DNA of 64,000 nucleotides from positions 62,001 to 126,000 of the forward strand of contig OW818698.1 in the NCBI GenBank assembly GCA_942493375.1. The letters are read 5' to 3'. Source of the DNA: G942493375 sp942493375 (lineage in GTDB: Bacteria > Armatimonadota > UBA5829). This document shows, piece by piece, positions 1 to 7,606 of the stretch (position 1 is the first letter of the stretch; each line of letters begins with the position of its first letter). The notes below the pieces were generated by a model. The model made no database searches and had not been told where the DNA came from. It saw only the letters and a list, made by a program, of their open reading frames with translations. The translations under genes and the position numbers were made by a program.

Positions 1-1
1 A

Positions 2-952
2 GCAGCCTTGAAACCTGAATGTAGTTTCGTATATACCTGGACAGACGACCTCTTTGAAGTGCGCAATTACTTAAAATCTATCGGGTTCCTCAGGCGACTA
101 CTCTGCACCAATGCTATCCTGAACTCGAAAAAACATCTAATGAAGGAAGCCTACCGCGACATTGGACTGTCATTTAAACTCGGAGATTCTCTTCAACAAG
201 AACCGTGGTTAGTTGGACAATTCTTCCGAATATCGATACTTCAAAAATCCAGCTTAGCACTTCGGGAAGTATTGAATTCAGGTGATTTATCTGAAACAAA
301 CTTACTTCATCTGTATAATATGCTGTCAAAGATAGATTTGAATGTAGGTCTGGTTAAGGCACTGGAAGGGGAAACAGCAACTGGTATCACTTTATACAAA
401 CAGTTAACATCCTCCACTCAATCAACCATTCATGGCAGACCGGTTCCAAAATCAGGTATATTTTTTCGAAGTATAATATACAATGATGAATCTTTCTTCC
501 TTGATTATATGAACACATGCACTAAACATGTCCAGAAGCCATATAGTGAATTAAAGATAACGAGTAAAATGCCATCACCACCGAGAATTCACCTAGTCTC
601 TGAGATACTAACACCAGACATTCGCAAATTGTGGCAAAAACGCGATTCAGGCATTGCAGAGATCAATGGCAGCCAGATACTGCTGGCACTCAAAGCATAT
701 CGTTCCCGATATAATGCATATCCAACGGATCTTAATGAACTCCGCAATAAGCTGGGATGGAAGATACCGGAAGATCCTTTTAGCGGTGTAGACTTCATCT
801 ACAAGACCAAAAACAAAGGTTTTATCTTCTACAGCCTGGGAGCGAACCTAAAGGATGATGGTGGAATACCAATTCCTTATACAGAAGATTCCAAACAAAA
901 CAAGGCAACCTCCAATGTATCTGGAGATATCGTCTGGCAGATGGAGAGGTAA
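2..952 (+). CDS. Helical protein with pseudopilin-like C-terminal domain (5' end cut off)
   Basis: The frame is open to the left edge, so the true start lies outside the window; a TTG at position 8 is not convincing. The visible part is mostly helical, with Leu-rich segments (for example LRRLLCTNAILNSKK, then SSLALREVLNSGDLSE). The last ~100 residues hold a module with ALKAYRSRYNAYPTDLNEL, then PEDPFSG, then FYSLGANLKDDGG. This reads like the C-terminal part of a major pseudopilin (GspG type: a helix with YP, then DPF and SxGxxxxDDGG). The same module ends the proteins at 56942-58381 and 58467-59945, so all three belong to one architecture family common in Planctomycetes and Armatimonadota. 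The function is unknown. A strong hairpin terminator follows at 1049-1097. Confidence 0.7.
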   Translation, partial: AALKPECSFVYTWTDDLFEVRNYLKSIGFLRRLLCTNAILNSKKHLMKEAYRDIGLSFKLGDSLQQEPWLVGQFFRISILQKSSLALREVLNSGDLSETNLLHLYNMLSKIDLNVGLVKALEGETATGITLYKQLTSSTQSTIHGRPVPKSGIFFRSIIYNDESFFLDYMNTCTKHVQKPYSELKITSKMPSPPRIHLVSEILTPDIRKLWQKRDSGIAEINGSQILLALKAYRSRYNAYPTDLNELRNKLGWKIPEDPFSGVDFIYKTKNKGFIFYSLGANLKDDGGIPIPYTEDSKQNKATSNVSGDIVWQMER

Positions 953-1048
953 CTGCGCGCAACTATTATCAATGCTAAATAACAACAATTGCCGTCTTGA
1001 ACGCCATAATGCTACAATTATATATATATTCTGCTGACCGGAAAACCG

Positions 1049-1097
1049 GAGGCCAGCGAAGATTCTTTGAGCTATGAGAATCTTGCGGGCCTCTTTT
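1049..1097 (+). terminator. Intrinsic terminator upstream of pstS
   Basis: Arms 1049-1066 and 1077-1093 pair over about 17 bp with one mismatch and one bulge, around a 10-base loop, and are followed by TTTT at 1094-1097. The position fits termination of the gene ending at 952. It lies only 70 bases before pstS, so if the pst promoter is upstream of it (candidate TTGAAC near 997 and TATATA near 1021) it could act as an attenuator. A smaller CCGG-AAAA-CCGG hairpin sits just before it. Confidence 0.7.
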
Positions 1098-1166
1098 GCT
1101 GTGTATGGGGTATCCGGCAGCATATATATCAACTGAATATGGACAATTTAGAGGAGCGCGAATCAA

Positions 1167-2105
1167 ATGAAAAAGACTGTAGTTTTTTTATTCATGACAG
1201 CTTTAATCGCTACTGCTATCATTCCAGCTCAGCTAGTAAAAGCTGCTGAACTCAAAGGCACTATCAGTTTATCAGGTGCCTGGGCAATCTATCCTCTTGC
1301 AGTAAAATGGGGAGAAGCATTCCAGAAACTCCACCCAAAGGTTACGATGAACATATCAGCCGGTGGAGCTGGTAAGGGTATGACTGATGCATTGTCCGGT
1401 GCTGTGGATATCGGAATGGTCTCCAGGGAAGTTGATAAAGCTGAGAAAGCAAAAGGCGCTTATCCTGTTTTCATCGCAAAAGACGGCGTTTTTCCTACTG
1501 TCAGCGCCAAGAATCCAGCTGTCAAGAGTGTTTTGGCTAAGGGCATATCAAAAGCAATCTTTATTGATCTTTATATCAATGCAAAACCACTCACCTGGAA
1601 AAAAGTAGCTGGAGGACCTTCAGCACCGGTTCACACATACACACGTTCAGATGCCTGCGGCGCTGCTTCAGCCTGGGCTGCAACTCTGGGCAAATTCAAA
1701 CAGGACCAGCTAAAAGGCGTCGGAGTATACGGCGATCCTGGACTGCTTGAAGCTGTCAGGCGCGATGCACTCGGAATGGGTTACAACAACCTCAGCTATG
1801 TATTCAAAGGTGAGAAAGTTACTCCCGGCATAAAAATCGCTCCGATAGATGCTAACAACAACGGCAAAGTCGATCCCAGCGAAAGAATAGACACCCGTGC
1901 AAAGGCATATGCAGGGATATCATCCGGAAGCTATCCTGGTTCAAGACGTGAGTTCTTTGTAACCAAAGGAAAAACAAAAGGCCTCGCTGCTAAATTCATT
2001 GAATTTGCACTGAGTGAGGCTGGAACAAAGTTATTGAACGAAGTCGGCGGATATGTCCCGTTGTCAAAAGCTGAGAGAAGCAAAGAAATCAAACAGATAC
2101 ATTAA
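1167..2105 (+). CDS. pstS: Phosphate ABC transporter substrate-binding protein PstS
   Basis: Binds phosphate outside the membrane and delivers it to the PstCA permease. Residues 1-27 are a signal peptide (KK, hydrophobic core, VKAA). The mature protein opens with GTISLSGAWAIYPLAVKW, the family's phosphate loop region, followed by SAGGAGKGMTDALSGAVDIGMVSRE and TRSDACGAASAWA, both typical PstS binding segments. Residues 228-239 (DANNNGKVDPSE) match an EF-hand calcium loop, seen in a subset of PstS-like proteins. At 312 residues the length is normal. GAGGAG at 1151-1156 lies 10 bases before the ATG. It is the first gene of pstSCAB; the 269-base gap before pstC is filled by hairpins, which may explain higher expression of the binding protein. 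Confidence 0.92.
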   Translation: MKKTVVFLFMTALIATAIIPAQLVKAAELKGTISLSGAWAIYPLAVKWGEAFQKLHPKVTMNISAGGAGKGMTDALSGAVDIGMVSREVDKAEKAKGAYPVFIAKDGVFPTVSAKNPAVKSVLAKGISKAIFIDLYINAKPLTWKKVAGGPSAPVHTYTRSDACGAASAWAATLGKFKQDQLKGVGVYGDPGLLEAVRRDALGMGYNNLSYVFKGEKVTPGIKIAPIDANNNGKVDPSERIDTRAKAYAGISSGSYPGSRREFFVTKGKTKGLAAKFIEFALSEAGTKLLNEVGGYVPLSKAERSKEIKQIH

Positions 2106-2126
2106 TCTAAAAAAGCTGAAAAGTTG

Positions 2127-2155
2127 CCAGTTCCCACTTGGATAAGGGGAACTGG
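2127..2155 (+). repeat. Intercistronic hairpin between pstS and pstC
   Basis: CCAGTTCCC at 2127-2135 pairs with GGGAACTGG at 2147-2155, and the stem continues inward as CTT/AAG past one bulged base. No T-run follows, so it is more likely an mRNA-stabilising or partial-termination hairpin that lets pstS accumulate over pstCAB. A second, weaker hairpin (TGCATCGG near 2177 with CCGATGCA near 2250) lies between it and the palindrome at 2264-2357. Confidence 0.6.
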
Positions 2156-2263
2156 GTTGATGCTTCGGCAGAGGTTGTGCATCGGCATCGGCGCTGCGGG
2201 GCGATGGGTTTTAGTAGGCGAAAGTTTGAATCCCCTTCGCTCTGATACCGATGCATACAGTTC

Positions 2264-2357
2264 TGTCATCCTGTGGAACGAAGGATCTGCTTTTACGTTC
2301 CTGGGATATAATCTAAAACTGGATAAAAGCAGATTCTTCCCTGTGTTCAGAATGACA
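2264..2357. repeat. Palindromic intergenic element, family TGTCATCCTG, copy 1
   Basis: The left arm 2264-2295 and right arm 2322-2357 are imperfect inverted copies: TGTCATCCTG... and ...CTTTTA against TAAAAG... and ...AATGACA. The second copy, at 18783-18863, shares the arm core (TGTCATCCTG, GAACGAAGGATCTGCTTTT). The spread of a 30-base-arm palindrome over two unrelated spacers marks it as a REP/MITE-like element. A frame of 84 codons over this region is an artefact of it. Confidence 0.75.
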
Positions 2358-2374
2358 ATATATAAGGCGTTAAA

Positions 2375-3301
2375 ATGAGTTTGAGAAGACGTATACTTGA
2401 GATGATAGCGGGTAAGACTATGCTTGTCGCTACTCTGTTCTCAAGCCTGTTGGTGGTGGCTATCGCTGTAGCGCTGTATATGCGCTCGCGTCCGCTATTT
2501 GCCTCCAAATCTCTTCTCGGAATCGTCTTCGGCAAGACCTGGGAACCTTCATCCGGACAGTTTGGGATGATGCCGTTTATTATAGGTACAGTGTGGGTGA
2601 CTGCAGTTGCAATTATCATAGCCGTACCCCTGTGTATCCTGGCAGCAATCTATCTTGCTGAATATGCCAGCCCACGCACCCGTGCGATCATCAAACCACT
2701 TGTAGATCTGCTGGCAGGAGTGCCTTCAGTTGTCTATGGACTCTGGGCAGTTCTGGTAATTGTCCCATTCATTGCCAATGTCCTTGGACCATATGCACAG
2801 GTCCACTGGAAGCATATCCCGTTTCTTTTTTCAGAATATACAACTGGATTCAATGTGCTGGCTGGCGGAATGGTGCTGGCGATAATGGTCAGCCCGGTGA
2901 TTATATCCGTTGCAGAAGAGGTCCTCAAAGCTGTGCCTGCAGACTTGCGGGATGTTTCCTATGCGCTGGGAGCTACGAGATTGGAAACAATCACCCGTGT
3001 TGTAGTCAAAAAAGCGATGCCTGGGTTGGTAGCAGCGGTGGTTTTGGGAGTATCCAGAGCCCTCGGTGAAACAATGGCTGTGCTGATGGTGGTCGGAAAT
3101 GTGGCAGCGTCTCCTAAGTCAGTGTTCGATGCAGCCTATCCCCTACCCGCTCTCATAGCTAACAACTACGGAGAGATGATGTCGATACCGCTGTATGATT
3201 CTGCGTTGCTCTGCTCAGCTCTGATATTGCTGGTAATTGTTCTTTTCTTCAACATACTGGCACAGGTTGTCCTTGCCCGAAGCGCTCGGAGGCTTGGCTG
3301 A
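2375..3301 (+). CDS. pstC: Phosphate ABC transporter permease PstC
   Basis: Inner-membrane subunit of the Pst phosphate importer. About six membrane segments are visible, the first at residues 14-32 (MLVATLFSSLLVVAIAVAL). The EAA-type coupling loop that contacts PstB reads DVSYALGATRLETITRVVV...PGLVAAVVLGVSRALGET near residues 195-235. At 308 residues the length is normal. The stop shares one base with the pstA start (TGATG), a sign of translational coupling. The start is the ATG at 2375, 18 bases past the palindrome; AAGGCG lies before it. Confidence 0.93.
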   Translation: MSLRRRILEMIAGKTMLVATLFSSLLVVAIAVALYMRSRPLFASKSLLGIVFGKTWEPSSGQFGMMPFIIGTVWVTAVAIIIAVPLCILAAIYLAEYASPRTRAIIKPLVDLLAGVPSVVYGLWAVLVIVPFIANVLGPYAQVHWKHIPFLFSEYTTGFNVLAGGMVLAIMVSPVIISVAEEVLKAVPADLRDVSYALGATRLETITRVVVKKAMPGLVAAVVLGVSRALGETMAVLMVVGNVAASPKSVFDAAYPLPALIANNYGEMMSIPLYDSALLCSALILLVIVLFFNILAQVVLARSARRLG

Positions 3302-4149
3302 TGCTTTCACGTAGAATGAAAGAGTTTCTATTCAAGGTTCTCACAGCAACGGCGACAGGCATAGTTGTCATTGTGCTGGTGGCAATAATCGGCACTATCG
3401 TTTATAAAGGCGGTAAGAGTGTCAATTGGGCGATGCTGACACAGATCCCCAAAGGCGACTATTATACAGGGGGAAGCGGTGGACTTGCCAACGCCATTCT
3501 GGGTTCGATCTATCTGGGCCTGGGAGCGACGTTTTTAGCTTTCATAATAAGTATGCCGACTGCGTTATACCTGAGGACATATGCCCATCGCAGCAGGTTC
3601 GCAGCTATTGTCAGGGGACTGCTGGATGTGCTCTGGGGTGTGCCATCAATCGTGTTTGGAGCATTCGGATTCACTCTAATGGTCTATATGGGCTTGAGGG
3701 CATCACTGCTAGCTGGGATAATCACAGTAGCATTATTTGAACTCCCGATTATGACCAGGGCAATAGATGTTGTGATGAGGATGGTTCCCCGGGAACTAGA
3801 TGAAGTCTCATACGCTCTGGGAGCAACCAAATCTGAGACCGCATTCCGGGCTGTTGCAAGGCAGGCTTTGCCGGGGATAGTAACCGGTGTATTATTAGCG
3901 TTCGGTCGAGGGATCGGGGACGCGGCATCAGTGCTTTTCACAGCGGGTTTCACAGACAACCTGCCGCATTCGCTTTCGCAGCCTGCAGCTACACTGCCTC
4001 TGGCTATATTCTTCCAGTTCGGCACACCATTCGTGGAAGTACAGAACAGGGCTTATGGTGCAGCATTAATATTGATAGGCATTGTGCTAATTACAAGTAT
4101 ATTATCGAGAGTCCTCAGCGCACGGCTGAGCAGATACGTGGTAAAGTAA
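3301..4149 (+). CDS. pstA: Phosphate ABC transporter permease PstA
   Basis: Second membrane subunit, which forms the channel with PstC. The N-terminal membrane segment is residues 15-32. The family motif GDYYTGGSGGLANAILGSIYLG is present as residues from about 52 on, and the EAA loop EVSYALGATKSETAFRAVARQALPGIVTGVLLAFGRGIGD follows near residue 165. At 282 residues the length is normal. It overlaps pstC by one base and is followed by pstB after 12 bases. Confidence 0.93.
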   Translation: MLSRRMKEFLFKVLTATATGIVVIVLVAIIGTIVYKGGKSVNWAMLTQIPKGDYYTGGSGGLANAILGSIYLGLGATFLAFIISMPTALYLRTYAHRSRFAAIVRGLLDVLWGVPSIVFGAFGFTLMVYMGLRASLLAGIITVALFELPIMTRAIDVVMRMVPRELDEVSYALGATKSETAFRAVARQALPGIVTGVLLAFGRGIGDAASVLFTAGFTDNLPHSLSQPAATLPLAIFFQFGTPFVEVQNRAYGAALILIGIVLITSILSRVLSARLSRYVVK

Positions 4150-4161
4150 GGAAGTCCAGCT

Positions 4162-4920
4162 ATGTCGGAAATACATATAACTACAAAAGGTCTCAACCTG
4201 CTATACCATGACATTCACGTTCTCAGGGATCTGAGTGTGAGCATACACGCGCGCCAGGCAACAGCCATTATCGGACCATCCGGATGCGGCAAAACTACTC
4301 TTCTGAAATGCTTGAACCGAATGATTGATCTGGTTCCAGGGGTCCGTGTAACCGGTGAAGTTATGGTCAGCGGACAGGATATATATGCAAATGGTGTCGA
4401 TGTAACATCAGTCAGAAAACGTGTCGGGCTGATCGCTCAGAAACCAACAACGCTGCCTATGTCTATCTTTGAGAACGTTGCATATGGCCCCAGAATCTAT
4501 GGCACTCATTCCAAAAAGCAGCTCAGAGAAATCGTGGAGCACAGTCTTCATATCGTCGGCTTGCTGGATGAAGTCAAAGACAGGCTCAAAGACCCGGCAA
4601 ACAGACTATCCATCGGCCAGCAGCAGAGACTGTGCCTTGCTAGAGGACTTGCAGTCGAACCTGAGATATTGCTATTCGATGAGCCTACATCATCGCTTGA
4701 TCCTGCATCATCACTTCGCATAGAAAAAGCAATTGAGGTTTTGAAAGCCGACTACACATGCGTAATAGTCACCCACAACCTCAGCCAGGCCAAACGAGTA
4801 GCCGACCACGTGCTGTTTATGCTGGATGGTGAACTGGTAGAACACGGCACCGCCGAAGCCGTCTTCGAAACTCCCCAGGAAGAACAGACCCAGGCATATC
4901 TGGTTGGCGGAGACATTTAG
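4162..4920 (+). CDS. pstB: Phosphate ABC transporter ATPase PstB
   Basis: Cytoplasmic ATPase that drives phosphate import. Walker A is GPSGCGKT at residues 38-45, the ABC signature LSIGQQQRL starts at residue 149, and Walker B ILLFDEP has D173 and the catalytic E174. A D-loop SSLDPASS and an H-loop VIVTHN follow. The length of 252 is standard for PstB. GGAAG lies before the ATG. No phoU follows within the window, unlike many pst operons; the next gene is an unrelated membrane protein after a 234-base spacer with a heptamer array and its own promoter. Confidence 0.94.
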   Translation: MSEIHITTKGLNLLYHDIHVLRDLSVSIHARQATAIIGPSGCGKTTLLKCLNRMIDLVPGVRVTGEVMVSGQDIYANGVDVTSVRKRVGLIAQKPTTLPMSIFENVAYGPRIYGTHSKKQLREIVEHSLHIVGLLDEVKDRLKDPANRLSIGQQQRLCLARGLAVEPEILLFDEPTSSLDPASSLRIEKAIEVLKADYTCVIVTHNLSQAKRVADHVLFMLDGELVEHGTAEAVFETPQEEQTQAYLVGGDI

Positions 4921-4927
4921 GGAAAGC

Positions 4928-4983
4928 ATGAATTATGAATGATGAAAAGAGGCTTTAGGCTTTAGGCTTCAGGAAAGGATGCT
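4928..4983. repeat. Heptamer array after pstB
   Basis: Degenerate 7-base units run in phase: ATGAATT, ATGAATG, ATGAAAA, GAGGCTT, TAGGCTT, TAGGCTT, CAGGAAA. The ATGAATGATGAA string recurs in the array at 63076-63186, and the AGGCTT units recur at 17493-17527. It starts 8 bases after the pstB stop codon. Confidence 0.75.
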
Positions 4984-5023
4984 TGAAGTGGTATGTCATA
5001 CAATAATCGGACCACTTTTTTAC

Positions 5024-5052
5024 TTGACACTATCCCCCTGCTGCGATAGACT
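5024..5052 (+). promoter_or_regulatory. Sigma70-type promoter for the ABC permease
   Basis: TTGACA at 5024-5029, a 17-base spacer, then TAGACT at 5047-5052. The box and its spacer match the promoter at 7537-7565 at 23 of 30 bases, more than two generic promoters should share. About 100 bases separate it from the TTG start at 5155. Confidence 0.6.
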
Positions 5053-5154
5053 CTGAGTCAGAGCTGTGGGATATAGTTTATAAATTATTAGTATTATCCT
5101 CTATTTCACCCTCAGCTGATACTAATTCAAATAGGGTTGTGGAGGGTTAACTGA

Positions 5155-6618
5155 TTGATTTCGGATACAGTCCTGCAGTTTATTCGTTCATACATCACCG
5201 ATAACCCAATACTCACGCGTGAGCTTAGAGTCCTCACACGACCCAAACTTATCTATCGAATAATAACTATTTACCTGCTGATACTTCTGGCGGGAATTTT
5301 TGGATATGGTCCAGGTTTGATCGAATCACTAGACCCACAACCACCAGCAGTTACAGTCCTTACTCTTTATGCGTGGATACAGACTATCATAGTATTGTTC
5401 CTGGCACCGGCTTTCACAACAAGGTCCATCATTAAGGAATACCGGACCAGAACAATAGAGCAGACAGCCATAGCTGGTTTTTCAAGTGTTCAGATTATTG
5501 TTGGAAAGGTATTAGCTGCAACTGCGGTGACAACCATATTAATCGCCTGCGGTTTGCCAGTCATTTTCTGCTGCATTGTATTTTGGACTGGTGGCGATTG
5601 GACGGATGTATTCAAGGTGCACCTGTTATGCATACCATTGGGTTTTGCTGCTGCAGCGATGGCTATAATCTGTTCAAAACCGAATAAATACGATTCTCTA
5701 AATGTATATGCACTCTATATTCTCCCCGCTGAACTAATATTTATATTGTATATGCAAGGCAGTTCAATGGAGCGGTGGGGTAAACTGCACAAAGTCAATG
5801 TCCATTCTTGGCTTGCTTCGTCACTTCCGTCTACTGTTTTTAACTGGCCAACAATCAACATCGCCGGGCAGGAAGTCCAGACCCTTACTATAAGCTTCGT
5901 GTTCTGGTTGCTGGTGGGGATCACTATTATATATATGAAAGCATCCTATGTATTATTTGCACGTTCACCTTCCCCTCTGATCGGAAAGATAACTATTTTC
6001 TGTTTGTTTGTATATACATTCTGGCTGATAGCAGGTGACCAGGCATTTAATAAAGTTACATCAATACCTGGAATGGCATTTGGTGCAATTCCATATCTTA
6101 TCATTTATTTTTTCATATTCGTGGAGCGAGTGAAATTAGTTGGACTAATGTATAGAGACACAGTCTGTTGTACGGGCAGTTTCCTTGAAATCTTCCCCAA
6201 GACAATAAAACCAATTCTATTTACAATATTTCTGGCATCTGCATCATATGTGGTTGCTGCTATAAGCCATATACTTACAATGTCCCACACAACAGCTAAA
6301 TACAGTCCTTTCGATATGAGCTATTTCACTGCCTCCTTGGTATTAATCATTACTTTTGTATTTGTCCTGAAATACCTCACTCTACTCTCTGCATGCTATA
6401 CATCCAATGACAAAAAAGTCTTGATATTGCCAATGGTATATTCTATAGGACTTCTAATCGCAATGCTGAACTATCCTAGCGGTGGTTTCTCAGGAATGAT
6501 TCCCAACAAATTGTTGCTTTTAGTTGCTAGCCTGGTCAATATATTTGCAGCTGGTATTGTTTTTGCAGTTGCAGCTGTGCTTAAACCGCAGTATCGGGGG
6601 ATTCAGGAGGAATCATAA
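5155..6618 (+). CDS. ABC-2 type transporter permease-like membrane protein (no ATPase nearby)
   Basis: A 487-residue integral membrane protein with roughly twelve hydrophobic segments. The N-terminal cytoplasmic stretch NPILTRELRVLTRPKLIYR before the first membrane span, the pattern FTTRSIIKEYRTRTIEQTAIAGFSSVQIIVGKVLAA and the overall layout are those of ABC-2 permeases that act in export, in which an amphipathic connector after span 2 contacts the ATPase. The TTG start is chosen because GGAGGG at 5141-5146 lies 8 bases before it. No ABC ATPase gene adjoins it and PstB is not a suitable partner, so it must pair with an ATPase elsewhere. What it moves is unknown. Confidence 0.7.
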   Translation: MISDTVLQFIRSYITDNPILTRELRVLTRPKLIYRIITIYLLILLAGIFGYGPGLIESLDPQPPAVTVLTLYAWIQTIIVLFLAPAFTTRSIIKEYRTRTIEQTAIAGFSSVQIIVGKVLAATAVTTILIACGLPVIFCCIVFWTGGDWTDVFKVHLLCIPLGFAAAAMAIICSKPNKYDSLNVYALYILPAELIFILYMQGSSMERWGKLHKVNVHSWLASSLPSTVFNWPTINIAGQEVQTLTISFVFWLLVGITIIYMKASYVLFARSPSPLIGKITIFCLFVYTFWLIAGDQAFNKVTSIPGMAFGAIPYLIIYFFIFVERVKLVGLMYRDTVCCTGSFLEIFPKTIKPILFTIFLASASYVVAAISHILTMSHTTAKYSPFDMSYFTASLVLIITFVFVLKYLTLLSACYTSNDKKVLILPMVYSIGLLIAMLNYPSGGFSGMIPNKLLLLVASLVNIFAAGIVFAVAAVLKPQYRGIQEES

Positions 6619-6646
6619 CTCCACTTTTTATTGGATCATATACCTA

Positions 6647-6686
6647 TTGACTGGGTATAATGATTATGATATAAATACCATATCAT
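6647..6686 (+). promoter_or_regulatory. Promoter and putative operator of the HigBA-type pair
   Basis: TTGACT at 6647-6652, 17 bases, then TATAAA at 6670-6675. The perfect inverted repeat ATGATAT (6666-6672) and ATATCAT (6680-6686) covers the -10 box and the toxin ATG at 6685. A second small inverted repeat, TATACC/GGTATA (6640-6645 and 6654-6659), lies over the -35 area. No ribosome binding site is seen before 6685, and the predicted transcript start falls within a few bases of the ATG, so the mRNA may be nearly leaderless. Autorepression by the antitoxin is the usual rule in this family. Confidence 0.6.
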
Positions 6687-7092
6687 GGATAACATTGATT
6701 CGAATATTCAGGTTAAACCTCTATATTGGATAATGTCTGCAAAGAAAGACCTATTAGCTTTTCCAGGAGAAGTCCTGAATACAATCGGTTATCATCTGTT
6801 TGTTGTTCAAATCGGAGGAACACCGAATAATTCGAAACCTCTTAAGGCATTCAAGGGAGATGCTGTCTGGGAACTTATAGAAAACTATGACACGGACACC
6901 TATCGTGTAGTTTATACAGTTAGGTTCCGGTGTGCGGTATATGTTTTACATTCTTTCAAGAAGAAATCTAAGCAGGGAATTAAAACTCCAAGTAATGAGA
7001 TGGAGATTGTACGTCAACGCTTACGTGCTGCAGAGGAACACTACCGCCTGATGTTTCCGGATAACAAACTGGAGAGATATGATGAAAGATGA
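6685..7092 (+). CDS. HigB-like (phage Gp49-type RelE superfamily) toxin
   Basis: A 135-residue protein of the Gp49/HigB branch of the RelE/ParE superfamily, whose members are mRNA-cleaving toxins acting at the ribosome. Family marks: VKPLYWIMSAKKDLLAFPGEV, GYHLFVVQIGG, KPLKAFKGDAVWELIENYDTDTYRVVYTVRF, YVLHSFKKKSKQGIKTP. The basic KKKSKQG stretch and the TYRVVYTVRF strand are the conserved core. The gene overlaps the antitoxin by 11 to 14 bases. Toxin-first order is normal for HigBA. It appears complete and undamaged. Confidence 0.88.
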   Translation: MDNIDSNIQVKPLYWIMSAKKDLLAFPGEVLNTIGYHLFVVQIGGTPNNSKPLKAFKGDAVWELIENYDTDTYRVVYTVRFRCAVYVLHSFKKKSKQGIKTPSNEMEIVRQRLRAAEEHYRLMFPDNKLERYDER

Positions 7093-7426
7093 TAATACAA
7101 CAATTGAAGCATCAAGTGGAAACGTTTTTGCTGATCTGAATTGTTCAAACCCGGATGAAAAACTGGTCAATGCTAAAATCACAGTCAATATTAATCGCAT
7201 CATTGGTGAACGTCACCTGACGCAGACTGCAGCAGCTAAGCTCCTTGGGATAGATCAACCGACTGTTTCAAAATTGCTGAATGGTCAGTTGAGTGGATTT
7301 TCAACAGACAGGCTCTTGAGATTTCTTACTGCATTGAATCAGGATATTGAGATCAGAATAAAACCAGCGGCTGACCAGAAAGACCAAGCCCAAGTGTGTG
7401 GCACTATATCTGTCATAAACGGCTAA
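7082..7426 (+). CDS. HigA-like XRE family antitoxin
   Basis: A 114-residue helix-turn-helix protein (HTH_37/XRE type) that would neutralise the toxin at 6685-7092 and repress the pair. The DNA-binding domain is the C-terminal half: NINRIIGERHLTQTAAAKLLGIDQPTVSKLLNGQLSGFSTDRLLRFLTALNQDIEIRI. The recognition helix is within QPTVSKLLNG. GGAG at 7071-7074 lies 7 bases before the second of two adjacent ATGs, so 7082 is preferred over 7079. The stop codon TAA at 7424 forms part of the left arm of the palindrome at 7423-7503. Confidence 0.88.
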   Translation: MKDDNTTIEASSGNVFADLNCSNPDEKLVNAKITVNINRIIGERHLTQTAAAKLLGIDQPTVSKLLNGQLSGFSTDRLLRFLTALNQDIEIRIKPAADQKDQAQVCGTISVING

Positions 7427-7503
7427 CCCGCCTTATTCACCAAACTCTGCTTTCGACCAGTAGTTGGGGCGAAAGCGAGTCAGTCATGAATAATGCGGGC
7501 TAA
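7423..7503. repeat. Palindromic element, family CCCGCATTAT, long copy
   Basis: Outer arms 7423-7439 and 7487-7503 pair at 14 of 17 positions. Inside, ACTC-GCTTTCG (from 7444) pairs with CGAAAGC-GAGT (7470-7480). The short form of the same palindrome occurs at 19755-19785. It contributes the stop codon of the antitoxin gene and may also end its transcript. Confidence 0.7.
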
Positions 7504-7536
7504 TACACCTCTATATAATCTGCACAACAACTCTAC

Positions 7537-7565
7537 TTGACACCATCCCTCCACCACGATAAACT
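7537..7565 (+). promoter_or_regulatory. Sigma70-type promoter for the GH2 gene
   Basis: TTGACA at 7537-7542, a 17-base spacer, then TAAACT at 7560-7565. It is followed after about 40 bases by the ATG at 7607 with AAGGA at 7593-7597. The box closely resembles the one at 5024-5052, including the spacer core CATCCC/TATCCC and the CGATA before the -10 end. Confidence 0.65.
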
Positions 7566-7606
7566 CAGACTAACATGGAGACTATCGGTAGTAAGGATGG
7601 GATGAT

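Noticed and set aside
2124..2378. 84-codon + strand frame between pstS and pstC
   Set aside because: It runs across three hairpins and a palindromic repeat, has no ribosome binding site and resembles no protein family.
4921..5154. phoU after pstB
   Set aside because: The spacer has no PhoU-like frame; the next gene is a multi-span permease.
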